Assembly (NCBI RefSeq): GCF_030687295.1
Contig: NZ_CP117425.1
Span: 5,956,001-6,020,000 of the forward strand
From: Pseudomonas beijingensis
GTDB taxonomy: Bacteria > Pseudomonadota > Gammaproteobacteria > Pseudomonadales > Pseudomonadaceae
DNA length: 64,000 bases
Direction: 5' to 3'
Part shown: positions 1 to 7,108 of the stretch, one piece after another
Numbering within the stretch: the stretch's first letter is position 1
Layout of the letters: each line of letters opens with the position of its first letter
The notes under the pieces: generated by a model
What the model was told of the DNA's origin: nothing
The model's database searches: none
What the model saw: the letters and a program-made list of their open reading frames with translations, nothing else
Translations under genes and position numbers: made by a program

Positions 1-429
1 CATCACAGCGACCTGAGCAAGGAACAGCTGTATGCCATCCTCAAATTGCGCGCAGAGGTATTCGTCGTCGAGCAGAACTGCGCCTACCCGGACGTTGACG
101 GGCTGGACCTGGAGGGCGACACCTGTCACCTGATGGCCTGGCACGACAACCACCTGGTGGCCTACCTGCGCTTGCTCGACCCGCACTCGCAAAACAGTGA
201 CGTGGTGATCGGGCGCGTGGTCATCGCCCCTCAGGCACGCGGCCAGGGGTTGGGCCACACGCTGATGGAACAAGCGCTCAAGCAGGCCGAGAAACATTGG
301 CCTGGCACGTCGATCTCATTGTCGGCCCAGGCGCATCTGCAGGGGTACTACGGGCGGTACGGGTTTGAAGTGGTGGGGGTGGAATACATGGAGGATGGGA
401 TTCCGCACATTGGCATGCATCGGCCCTGA
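1..429 (+). CDS. ElaA-family GNAT N-acetyltransferase (5' end outside window)
   Basis: Reading frame is open from base 1 (HHSDLSKEQLYAILKLRAEV), so the start lies upstream of the window and only about 142 C-terminal residues are seen. The pattern VFVVEQNCAYPDVDGLD near the start, the acetyl-CoA loop VVIAPQARGQGLGHTLM (Q/R-x-x-G-x-G) and the ending YGRYGFEVVGVEYMEDGIPH are typical of the ElaA/YjcF branch of the GNAT fold, whose full length is about 150 residues. Such proteins transfer an acetyl group from acetyl-CoA to an amine. The physiological substrate is not known from sequence. The internal TTG at 46 is not the start because upstream codons are conserved family sequence. Confidence 0.88.
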   Translation, partial: HHSDLSKEQLYAILKLRAEVFVVEQNCAYPDVDGLDLEGDTCHLMAWHDNHLVAYLRLLDPHSQNSDVVIGRVVIAPQARGQGLGHTLMEQALKQAEKHWPGTSISLSAQAHLQGYYGRYGFEVVGVEYMEDGIPHIGMHRP

Positions 430-435
430 GGTCGC

Positions 436-511
436 CATCGCGAGCAAGCTCGCTCCCACAGGGGTCTGCGGTGAACAACGATCGACTGTGGGAGCGAGCT
501 TGCTCGCGATA
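436..511. repeat. REP pair (inverted)
   Basis: Two inverted copies of the CGCGAGCAAGCTCGCTCCCACA palindromic element separated by about 27 bp, placed just after the acetyltransferase stop codon. Typical REP doublet of fluorescent pseudomonads, probably transcribed as a long hairpin. Confidence 0.9.
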
Positions 512-534
512 GGGCCAGCCCAGACACCGACAGG

Positions 535-831
535 TCAGGGATACTCAAGCACCGCCTTGATCCGCTGCAAATTCCCCTCGATCCACCCCCGATCGATCGC
601 CCCCCAATCGCGAATCCGATAGCGCCCGGCATGGTTGCGCGCGCCGTCCTCTTGCTCGAACTCACATGTGATATCCAGGTCAGCCAGCGCGGCGATGGTG
701 TCCTGGGCCGTGCGCCGGGGCATGCCGGTGGCTTCGGTGAGCGCAGGGACGTTGCTGGCCAGGCCGCTGTCGATCAGGTAAGCCACGTACAGGCGACGGT
801 AGAAACTGGTCTTGGTCTTGCTCACGTCCAT
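535..831 (-). CDS. Small winged helix-turn-helix protein
   Basis: 98 residues starting at ATG 831. The segment YLIDSGLASNVPALTEATG followed by MPRRTAQDTIAALADL reads as a helix-turn-helix with a recognition helix, and the C-terminus carries a small wing-like region (GRYRIRDWGAIDRGWI). It is most likely a DNA-binding regulator, although no ligand domain is present. It begins only 4 bases after the stop of the upstream YgjP-type metallopeptidase gene (transcription runs leftward), so the two are almost certainly one operon. The pairing is seen in other pseudomonads as I recall, but no function has been assigned. Confidence 0.8.
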   Translation of the reverse strand: MDVSKTKTSFYRRLYVAYLIDSGLASNVPALTEATGMPRRTAQDTIAALADLDITCEFEQEDGARNHAGRYRIRDWGAIDRGWIEGNLQRIKAVLEYP

Positions 832-835
832 TCAG

Positions 836-1339
836 TCAGTCCTTGTGAGGTTGCAGGTCCCGCCAGATCAGGTACACCCGCAGGTCGAATTCCAGTTGGT
901 GATAGCCCGGCAGCATGTGTTCGCAGAGCTGGTAGAAGGCCTTGTTGTGGTCCGACTCCTTGAAGTGCGCCAACTCGTGCACCACGATCATCTTCAGGAA
1001 CTCGGGCGCCGCGTCCTTGAACAGCGCCGCGATGCGGATTTCCTTCTTGGCCTTGAGCTTGCCGCCCTGCACCCGCGACACCGCGGTGTGCAGGCCGAGG
1101 GCGCGGTGGGTCAGGTCCAGGCGACTGTCGAACAACACCTTGTCGATGGCCGGCGCGTTACGCAGGTATTGCTGCTTGAGGTCCAGCGCATAACCGTACA
1201 GGGCCTTGTCGCTCTGGATCGGATGCCGACCCGGGTAGCGCTGCTGCAGGTAATCGCCCAGGCGGTCCTGGGCGATCAATTGCTGAACTTGGGCTTGCAG
1301 GGCGGCGGGGTAGGCCTGGAGGTATTTGAGCGCGGTCAT
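836..1339 (-). CDS. M48-like metallopeptidase, YgjP/DUF45 family
   Basis: 167 residues from ATG 1339 (a TTG precedes it in frame). The zinc-binding motif VVHELAHFKESDHNKAFYQL contains HELAH followed by the downstream HxxxF(Y)xxL seen in YgjP/WLM proteins, and the C-terminal half keeps the R-G-x-x-x-K/A-R-like core (GGKLKAKKEIRIAALFKDA). No signal peptide, so it is likely cytoplasmic. YgjP-type proteins are predicted zinc proteases, sometimes linked to DNA repair or protein turnover, but the substrate is unknown. First gene of a two-gene operon with the small winged-helix protein. Confidence 0.85.
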   Translation of the reverse strand: MTALKYLQAYPAALQAQVQQLIAQDRLGDYLQQRYPGRHPIQSDKALYGYALDLKQQYLRNAPAIDKVLFDSRLDLTHRALGLHTAVSRVQGGKLKAKKEIRIAALFKDAAPEFLKMIVVHELAHFKESDHNKAFYQLCEHMLPGYHQLEFDLRVYLIWRDLQPHKD

Positions 1340-1381
1340 CAAAGGGCAGCACAGTCACAAGAGGCCGCCAGTGTAGCGAAT

Positions 1382-3505
1382 TCAGGCCAGCACCGCGCTC
1401 CAGTCGAAGGGCTTGGCGAAGGCATTGGTGTCTTCGGCCATCAACGGTCGCGCCACCAGGAACCCCTGCACGAACTCACAGCCATGGGTCTGTAGCCACT
1501 GATACTGCTCGCGGGTTTCCACCCCTTCGGCGATTACCCGCAAGCCCAACTGCGTACACAGGTCGATGACCGATGCGGCCAACGCGGCATCCCTGGGCGA
1601 CCCCGGCAAGCGGGCGATCAAGTGCCGATCGAGCTTGAGGGTATCGAGTTCAAGATCGCGCAGATGCGTCAGCGAACAAGGCCCCGAACCGAAGTCATCC
1701 AATGCCACGCGCACCCCGAGCTGGCGCAGCAGGCGCAATTGCTTTTGGGTTTCATCGGGATTGCGCATCAGCGCATCCTCGGTCACCTCGACCTCCAACT
1801 GTCGCGGCTTCAAGGCGTGGCGCTCCAGGACCTGGCGCAACTCGGTCACCAGGTTCGGCATGCCGAATTGAGTGCTGCTCAGGCTTACCCCCAACACCAG
1901 GTCGTCAGCGAACAACCGCTCCCAGACTTTGCGCTGGGCCGCGCTGCGATGATAAATCCAGCTGCCCAGCCGGCTGATCAATCGCGCCTCTTCCAGCAAC
2001 GGCAGGAACAGGCCCGGCGGCACGTCGCCGACACTCGGGTGCTGCCAGCGCAACAGCGCCTCGAACCCGCGGATTCGCCCATCGACGATGTTCACCTGCG
2101 GCTGGTAGACCATATTGAAATCGCGGTTCTCGATGGCCGAGCGCACGCTCTCTTCCAGCATCAGCCGTGAACGGGCTCGACCGTTCATTTCGTGGTCGTA
2201 AAAACGGTATTGCTGGCGACCGGCACGCTTGGCTTCGTACATGGCGATATCGGACGCCCGTAGCAAGCCATCGAGGTTGGCGCCACAGTCCGGGTACGTC
2301 GCGATGCCGATGCTGGCGCCAAGCGCCACGTCCATGCCTTCGATCTGCTGGCAGATCGCGACGCGCTCGATGAGTTTCTCCGCGATCTTGGCCGCCTGCT
2401 CGGGAAACTCCAAGTCCAGTAGAGCCGTGAACTCGTCACCGCCCAGTCGCGCCAGGATGTCGAAGGGGCGCAGGCACGCCTTCAACTGCTCCGACACCCA
2501 GCGCAAGACCCGGTCCCCGGCGTCGTGCCCCAGCGAGTCATTGACCCGCTTGAAGCCGTCGAGGTCCAGGTACAGCAGCACCCAGTTGCTTTCCAGCCGC
2601 TCGCTGCGCATCAACAGGTTTTCCGCAGTCTGGTAGAAGCCCCGGCGGTTGAGCAAGCCGGTCAGCGGGTCCGTGACGGCCTGGTATTCGAGCTGCTGGT
2701 GCAAGTGGCGAACTACGGACATGTCCTGGAGTGTCACCACCATCGCCTTCTGTTCCGAGGGCAGCGGCGCACAGGACAAGGCCACCGACACCTGCTGGCC
2801 GGGCGCCGTGCGCAGCACCGCGTCATGCAATCGCCAGGTTTCACCCCGCCGATAGGCATTGTGGATATCGGAATCGACCCACTCGGGGATGTGCGGTTTC
2901 TGCAGGAAATCCAGGAATGGCATGTCCTGCAACTGCTCGGCGGTGGCATTGAGCAAGCGGCAGGTGGACGGGTTGGCGAAGCGGATACAGCCGTTCTCAT
3001 CCACCACCAGGATGCCTTCGGCGGCGTTGTCCAGCACCGAGGCATTGAAGGCCCTGGCCGCTTCGAGATCCTGGCTCAGGCGCTGCAAGGCCCGGCGATT
3101 GCGCTGGTGCTCGAGCAACGCCTGGACCTTGGGCTTGAGGATTTGCGGATCGAAGGGCTTGAACAGGTAATCCACGGCGCCACTGGCGTAGCCCTTGATG
3201 ACCGCGTCCTGGGATTGCTCGTTGGCGGTCAGGAAAATGATCGGCGTGAGCCGCGTGCGCTGGCTGCCGCGCATCAGGCGCGCCACTTCGAAACCGTCCA
3301 TGTCGGGCATCTGCACATCCAGCAGAACCAGGTCGATGTCGTGTTCGAGCAGCAGATTAAGCGCCTCGACCCCCGAGGACGCCGTCATGACCTGCCAATC
3401 CTGGCGCTGCAACAAGGCCCGCATGCTGAGCAGGTTTTCAGGGTAATCATCAACAATCAAAAGGACAGAGCTGCCTTCGCCGGGCGTTGGTTGCGCGCAT
3501 TCCAT
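1382..3505 (-). CDS. Response regulator with REC-PAS-GGDEF-EAL domains (cyclic-di-GMP turnover)
   Basis: About 707 residues from ATG 3505; an in-frame GTG at 3529 is an alternative start. Domain order: receiver (VLLIVDDYPENLLSMRALL, phospho-acceptor Asp in DLVLLDVQMPDMDGF, Lys in YLFKPFD) at about 12-130, a coiled coil, a PAS domain (ILVVDENGCIRFANPST) around 165-270, GGDEF (ARLGGDEFTALLD) around 280-440, EAL (GFEALLRWQHPSVGDVPP) around 455-700. Both signature motifs are intact, the allosteric I-site RPFD sits five residues before GGDEF, and the EAL side keeps DDFGSG and AEGVET. It could therefore make or hydrolyse c-di-GMP; in such hybrids GGDEF often acts as GTP-dependent regulator of EAL. 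No kinase gene is adjacent, so the input is unknown. Confidence 0.93.
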   Translation of the reverse strand: MECAQPTPGEGSSVLLIVDDYPENLLSMRALLQRQDWQVMTASSGVEALNLLLEHDIDLVLLDVQMPDMDGFEVARLMRGSQRTRLTPIIFLTANEQSQDAVIKGYASGAVDYLFKPFDPQILKPKVQALLEHQRNRRALQRLSQDLEAARAFNASVLDNAAEGILVVDENGCIRFANPSTCRLLNATAEQLQDMPFLDFLQKPHIPEWVDSDIHNAYRRGETWRLHDAVLRTAPGQQVSVALSCAPLPSEQKAMVVTLQDMSVVRHLHQQLEYQAVTDPLTGLLNRRGFYQTAENLLMRSERLESNWVLLYLDLDGFKRVNDSLGHDAGDRVLRWVSEQLKACLRPFDILARLGGDEFTALLDLEFPEQAAKIAEKLIERVAICQQIEGMDVALGASIGIATYPDCGANLDGLLRASDIAMYEAKRAGRQQYRFYDHEMNGRARSRLMLEESVRSAIENRDFNMVYQPQVNIVDGRIRGFEALLRWQHPSVGDVPPGLFLPLLEEARLISRLGSWIYHRSAAQRKVWERLFADDLVLGVSLSSTQFGMPNLVTELRQVLERHALKPRQLEVEVTEDALMRNPDETQKQLRLLRQLGVRVALDDFGSGPCSLTHLRDLELDTLKLDRHLIARLPGSPRDAALAASVIDLCTQLGLRVIAEGVETREQYQWLQTHGCEFVQGFLVARPLMAEDTNAFAKPFDWSAVLA

Positions 3506-3640
3506 GCTGCTTCTCTTATCGGGCGCCACGTCCGTTTTTACGTAGCAAAGCGGACAAATACTGTCCCCTCACTCTAGACCGGGATTTTGAAAAGCAGTAG
3601 GTGTCATCACGCCATCATCCAGACAAAGCCCGAAATAGCC

Positions 3641-3826
3641 GACTAACGGTCACCCTGCTCAGGCACAGAAACTGCAATGACACCATCGACGAACAATTGA
3701 CGTCAAACATCCGCCGAACGGTCAACAAAAAAAGCCCAGTCCAGCGTTCCGAAACGCTTCAAAAGGGCGGTTTAAAGCCTCCCGCTACGGCGTACACCTT
3801 TACATCTCGACACGCAGGACTTGGAC
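3641..3826 (+). promoter_or_regulatory. Upstream region of first PL7 gene, duplicated at 4615-4801
   Basis: GACTAACGGTCA at 3641-3652 lies 186 bases before the ATG and AGCCTCCCGCTACGGCGTA at 3776-3794 lies 51 bases before it. The same two blocks recur at 187 and 51 bases before the ATG of the second lyase gene. No convincing sigma-70 hexamers stand out in this copy. The shared blocks are the best candidates for regulator or RNA-leader sites. Confidence 0.6.
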
Positions 3827-4495
3827 ATGATCGATCTCGCAACTTGGAACTTGAGCATTCCCGAAGGCGCCCCACCGGCAACCATTCAAACCTCACAATT
3901 GGTTCAAGGCTTCAAGAACCAATATTTCAACTCTGAAACCGGCACCGTGTTTTTCTGGGCTCCCGTGACAGGCGCCACGACGGCCAACGCCATTTACCCA
4001 CGCAGCGAACTGCGCGAAACCAACGGCGACGGTACGTTGCGTAATTGGCTTTACCCCGCGGCGGATAACAAGCTGGCCGCCACCTTGACCGTCGGCCAAG
4101 TGCCCAGCACCGGCAAGCTGGTGATTGGCCAGATCCACGCCAAGGACAGCACCAGCCCCATGGTGAAGCTGGAATACCAGTACAAGACCTACAGTTCCAC
4201 CGGCAACATCGTCGCCAAGGTGCGCATGCGCCCCGACGACGCAACGGGTCAGGTGATCACCATCGCCACGGGCATCAAACTCAACCAGCCGTTTTCTTAC
4301 CTGATCCACCTCAACCGCGCAGGTCTGCTGACCATCAACGGTGCCGGATACCAATGGAGCAGCACCGTCAGCAGCACCTGGAGCACCAAGCCGCTGTATT
4401 TCAAGGCCGGAGTCTACGTGCAGGACAATACCGGCTACGCCACCGAAGGTGGAAAAGTGACGTTCAGCCTTCTGGACATCGATCACAACCTCTAA
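3827..4495 (+). CDS. Polysaccharide lyase family 7 (alginate lyase), copy 1
   Basis: 222 residues from ATG 3827, preceded by AGGAC; an in-frame TTG at 3821 was rejected because the tandem copy starts at the equivalent ATG. PL7 signatures are present in order: YPRSELRE (catalytic Arg region), QIHAKD (catalytic Gln/His) and YFKAGVYVQDN (catalytic Tyr region). The family cleaves alginate by beta-elimination. The size and the absence of a signal peptide resemble the single-domain lyase PA1167 of P. aeruginosa, so export, if any, would not be by Sec. Tandem paralogue of the gene at 4802; both lie alone between the c-di-GMP regulator and a repeat-rich region, away from the alginate biosynthesis operon. 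Confidence 0.92.
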   Translation: MIDLATWNLSIPEGAPPATIQTSQLVQGFKNQYFNSETGTVFFWAPVTGATTANAIYPRSELRETNGDGTLRNWLYPAADNKLAATLTVGQVPSTGKLVIGQIHAKDSTSPMVKLEYQYKTYSSTGNIVAKVRMRPDDATGQVITIATGIKLNQPFSYLIHLNRAGLLTINGAGYQWSSTVSSTWSTKPLYFKAGVYVQDNTGYATEGGKVTFSLLDIDHNL

Positions 4496-4603
4496 GCCTT
4501 CCCCCTCGCGCAGCAGCATGGATCGCTGCCTGCTCGTAGCCGACTCGCGCCTTTGCGAGCAACATCGAAGGGCAACGTCAAAAAGCCATCGTTCAAAGAA
4601 ATT

Positions 4604-4633
4604 TTGACACTCCCGACTAACGGTCAATTATCT
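4604..4633 (+). promoter_or_regulatory. Candidate sigma-70 promoter of second PL7 gene
   Basis: TTGACA at 4604-4609 is followed after 18 bases by TTATCT (4628-4633). The shared block GACTAACGGTCA (4615-4626) lies inside the spacer, so a protein bound there would compete with RNA polymerase. The hexamer match is good at -35 and moderate at -10. Confidence 0.4.
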
Positions 4634-4801
4634 GCGGCACAAAATCGACAATCCCTACTCTGACGGACTGCTGACGCCAACCCTCCGCCGGACGACCGTG
4701 CCAATTGCTCGCCCGCGCCCCCTCCTGGCCTCAGCAAAACCGCGTCTTAGAGCCTCCGGCTGTGGCGTAAATCATTTCTTCTTCTCAGAAAGGATCCGAA
4801 C
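4615..4801 (+). promoter_or_regulatory. Upstream region of second PL7 gene, paralogous to 3641-3826
   Basis: GACTAACGGTCA (4615-4626) and AGCCTCCGGCTGTGGCGTA (4751-4769) match the upstream region of copy 1 at nearly identical distances from the start codon, while the intervening sequence has diverged. This shows the duplication included the control region. Confidence 0.6.
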
Positions 4802-5470
4802 ATGGTCGATCTTGCAACCTGGAACCTGAGCATTCCCGAGGGCAGCCCGCCGAAGACCATCGAAACACCTCGACTGGTGGATGGGTTCAGGGATAAATAT
4901 TTCAATTCTGAAGGCAGCACGGTGTACTTCTGGTCACCGGTTACCGGCAGCAAGACTGAAAATGCGATCTACCCCCGCAGCGAATTGCGTGAGACCTACA
5001 AAGACGGCACCCTGCGCAACTGGCTGTACCCCGATGCCGACAACCAATTGCGTGCGAAACTGGTCGTCAACCAGGTGCCCAGCAGTGGCAAGATCGTGAT
5101 TGGTCAGATCCATGCCAAGGACAGCAGCAAACCCATGGTGAAGCTGGAATACCAATACAAGGATGCCACCAGCACCGGGGACATCGTCGCCAAAGTGCGC
5201 ATGCGCCCCAATGACGACGAAGGCCGGGTCATCACCGTCGCCACCGGTGTAAAACTTAATCAAGCCTTCAGTTACCGGCTCCACCTTGATCGTACCGGCG
5301 ACCTGGGCATTACTGCAGCGGGTCGTAGCTGGTACACCACCATCAGCTCTACTTGGCGGGTCAAGCCGTTGTACTTCAAGGCCGGGGTCTACGTGCAGGA
5401 CAACACCGGCTATACCAGCGAGGGCGGAAAAGTGACGTTCAGTGTGCTGGATATCGATCACAACACCTGA
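4802..5470 (+). CDS. Polysaccharide lyase family 7 (alginate lyase), copy 2
   Basis: 222 residues from ATG 4802 behind AGAAAGGA. It is collinear with copy 1 over the whole length and keeps YPRSELRE, QIHAKDSS and YFKAGVYVQDN. Differences cluster in surface stretches (for example KDATSTGD and GDLGITAAGRSW), which suggests a shared reaction with possible change in substrate block preference or expression. No signal peptide is visible. A REP-type repeat follows the stop codon. Alginate is the likely substrate because of the family, although other uronate polymers cannot be excluded. Confidence 0.92.
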   Translation: MVDLATWNLSIPEGSPPKTIETPRLVDGFRDKYFNSEGSTVYFWSPVTGSKTENAIYPRSELRETYKDGTLRNWLYPDADNQLRAKLVVNQVPSSGKIVIGQIHAKDSSKPMVKLEYQYKDATSTGDIVAKVRMRPNDDEGRVITVATGVKLNQAFSYRLHLDRTGDLGITAAGRSWYTTISSTWRVKPLYFKAGVYVQDNTGYTSEGGKVTFSVLDIDHNT

Positions 5471-5506
5471 AATTTCACTTCCGAAAATCTCGTAGGAAAT
5501 CCCCTC

Positions 5507-5628
5507 TTGTGGCGAGGGGATTTATCCCCGCTGGGCTGCGAAGCAGCCCCCTTTCCGCCAGACCCACCGCATGCCCCGGTTTTACGGCGGCTGCGCCCCC
5601 GAGCGGGAGCAAGCTCCCTCGCCACAAG
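5507..5628. repeat. REP-type inverted repeat, GTGGCGAGGGGATTTATCC class
   Basis: The left arm starts TTGTGGCGAGGGGATTTAT and is followed by CCGCTGGGCTGCGAAGCAG; the right arm reads GGAGCAAGCTCCCTCGCCAC. The two arms come from different REP variants. The same class recurs at 38898-39033. Confidence 0.8.
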
Positions 5629-5683
5629 GGCCCGGTGCGTCCTACAGGTCGATTTTGGCTTCGAAAATCTCCTCTATAGTTCG

Positions 5684-5929
5684 GTGGGTCTGCTGGCGTT
5701 GGTCAGTGGGCAAGGGTTTCGCAGCCCTGGTGAGTTAGAATCACGACCGTCAAAAATCGACATAGGCGAATCCTGCCTACGTTCGGCTTTTTATGGCGGC
5801 TGTGTGTGGGAGATCTTCGGGTCTGCCGGGTTTCTCTAACTCCTCGGTCTGCGAACCCGCACATGGCTGCCACCCAATTTGTTTCGCAGCAAACGGTGGC
5901 AAATACTTTTCTTGAGTTAGAGGTTTGTC
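5684..5929 (+). ncRNA. Probable C4-type antisense RNA / cis-acting leader
   Basis: The leader of the small ORF at 5930 contains duplicated sense blocks and their complements. GTTTCGCAGC occurs at 5716-5725 and again at 5881-5890, and GAGTTAGA at 5732-5739 and again at 5914-5921. Between them lie the complements CTCTAACTC (5834-5842), CTGCGAACCC (5849-5858) and TGCCACC (5868-5874). The last pairs with GGTGGCA (5895-5901), and CTCTAACTC pairs over 9 bases with the Shine-Dalgarno block GAGTTAGAG just before the ATG. This a/b versus a'/b' layout is that of the phage P1/P7 C4 antisense RNA class. A TATAGT box at 5675-5680 may start the RNA. The exact ends are not known. Confidence 0.65.
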
Positions 5930-6214
5930 ATGAAAGCCGAACAATTGCTCAGCCGCTTCACTCCACTCACCCCGATCGCCACCACACAACCCATCCTGTT
6001 CATCGACCGCACCGCCCCACTGACCGAACTCCATGCCTGCGCCAGCGAACGCCTGCACGCTACCCTCGATTACCTGACCCTCATGGCCTGCGCCACGTTG
6101 CGCGATTCGGCCGCCAGCGACTTCAACACCCTCACCAATGTTGCTCGGATCCTGGTCCAGGATGTCACCGACGTGTTCGGCGTCATCGAACAACGCGGCC
6201 TCGAAGACCAATAA
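5930..6214 (+). CDS. Small DUF3077-like protein under C4-type RNA control
   Basis: 94 residues from ATG 5930, with GAGTTAGAGG as ribosome-binding site inside the complementary block of the leader. The sequence LFIDRTAPLTELHACASERL followed by a helical region rich in Ala, Thr and Asp resembles the small Pseudomonas proteins grouped as DUF3077, but I cannot confirm the family. No membrane segment, signal or catalytic motif is visible. It stands alone between repeats. If the leader is a C4 element, the protein is expected to be made only when the antisense RNA fails, as with phage antirepressors; its role remains unknown. Confidence 0.7.
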   Translation: MKAEQLLSRFTPLTPIATTQPILFIDRTAPLTELHACASERLHATLDYLTLMACATLRDSAASDFNTLTNVARILVQDVTDVFGVIEQRGLEDQ

Positions 6215-6239
6215 AGCCCTCCCGGCGGGAGATGATCCC

Positions 6240-6310
6240 CTGTGGGAGCGAGCTTGCTCGCGATAGCGCTGGGTCAGCAGCATGGATGGCGACTGACACA
6301 GCGCTATCAG
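6240..6310. repeat. REP element with flanking inverted arms
   Basis: GTGGGAGCGAGCTTGCTCGC is followed by GATAGCGCT and, after about 40 bp, AGCGCTATC. It abuts the left end of the large repeat copy at 6314. Confidence 0.75.
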
Positions 6311-6313
6311 GAT

Positions 6314-6622
6314 CTGTGTGTATATCCATTTCTTTGGTAACGGCTACTTAGGTTCCGCCCTTACGGCGGGTCACTTTTGAAGAGCGCAAAAGTAACCAAA
6401 ACGCTCCTGCCCCACCACTCGGTGCCTCGCCTAGGCTCGGCATGCCCTCACTCCGGCATTGCTCCGTGGGCCCGCCGCGAAGGGCCATCCATGGCCCAGC
6501 GCGGCTATCCCGGCATCCATGCCGGGATGCCCACTCCACAATGCCTGCGTTCGGCCAGCGTGGTTAACGGGGCGCCCGAGATCAACGTCCACCACGAGGC
6601 GGCCTGACAGCCGACCTGGCTC
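6314..6622 (+). repeat. Large intergenic repeat, copy A (inverted relative to 7591-7857)
   Basis: Starts TGTGTGTATATCC, then GGTAACGGCTACTTAGGTTC, TTACGGCGGGTCACTTT, CGCTCCTGCCCCACCACTCG, CCTAGGCTCGGCATGCC, GCATTGCTCCGTGGGCCC, CTGCGTTCGGCCA and AGCCGACCTGGCTCT. All these blocks appear in the same order on the opposite strand at 7591-7857. Copy A holds an extra block of about 70 bp (around 6473-6540) with the palindrome CCCGGCATCCATGCCGGG. No transposase or long ORF is inside, so it is a non-autonomous or structural repeat. Confidence 0.85.
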
Positions 6623-6814
6623 TCCTGCTCGTACACCCATCAGATCTGTGGGAGCAAAGCTTGCTCGCGAGGCGGCCTGACAGCCGACCTGACTCTCCTG
6701 CTCGTACACCCACCAGATCTGTGGGAGCAAAGCTTGCTCGCGAGGCGGCCTGACAGCCGACCTGACTCTCCTGCTCGTACACCCACCAGATCTGTGGGAG
6801 CAAAGCTTGCTCGC
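6596..6814. repeat. Tandem repeat, three units of 73 bp
   Basis: Units begin with GAGGCGGCCTGACAGCCGAC at 6596, 6669 and 6742. Units 2 and 3 look identical and unit 1 differs at a few bases. Each unit ends with GTGGGAGCAAAGCTTGCTCGC, one arm of a REP element, and starts with the terminal block of the large repeat. A related single unit lies inverted near 48729-48800. Confidence 0.9.
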
Positions 6815-6861
6815 GATGACGACAGCACATTCGACATCTTCATCGACTATGACACTGCCTT

Positions 6862-7011
6862 CGCGAGCAAGCTCCCACACTGGATCTTCAGCACACACAA
6901 AATTCATATACACCGCTGGGGCCAATGTGGGAGCGGGCTTGCTCGCGAAGAGGCCAATACATTCAACATCTTCATCAACTGAACCACCGTAATCGCGAGC
7001 AAGCTCACCCC
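6862..7011. repeat. REP remnants
   Basis: Three partial REP arms: CGCGAGCAAGCTCCCACA near 6862, GTGGGAGCGGGCTTGCTCGC near 6926 and CGCGAGCAAGCTCACC near 6992. They fill the space between the tandem array and the parD promoter. Confidence 0.7.
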
Positions 7012-7063
7012 TAATCCGCCTGTAAAGTCATCGAGGATGACAGGAGGTCATGTGCATATTCTT

Positions 7064-7092
7064 TTGATCAGAATAGGATTAAATCCTATCTT
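7064..7092 (+). promoter_or_regulatory. parD promoter with palindromic operator
   Basis: TTGATC (7064-7069) and TATCTT (7087-7092) are spaced by 17 bases. The spacer and -10 carry the perfect palindrome ATAGGATT-A-AATCCTAT (7073-7089). ParD-type ribbon-helix-helix antitoxins normally repress their own operon at such sites, so this is the likely autoregulatory operator. Confidence 0.6.
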
Positions 7093-7108
7093 ATTCAGGA
7101 GGCTCATC

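Noticed and set aside
3601..3936. Plus-strand ORF overlapping the first PL7 gene
   Set aside because: It runs across the shared control region and ends inside the PL7 gene in a different frame; not conserved in the tandem copy.
5507..5839. ORF over the REP and the C4-like leader
   Set aside because: Composed of repeat and structured RNA sequence; the palindromes and complementary blocks explain the region better.
5930..6214. Prophage remnant around the C4-like element
   Set aside because: C4 RNAs are phage-associated, but no integrase, capsid, repressor or lysis gene is present within several kb, so a prophage call is not supported.
6596..6814. CRISPR array
   Set aside because: Units are directly adjacent without unique spacers, there are only three, and no cas genes are nearby.
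6431..6925. Minus-strand ORFs with repeated SFAPTDLVGVRAG-like peptides
   Set aside because: They are translations of the 73-bp tandem array and REP arms; no start site or family, so not proteins.
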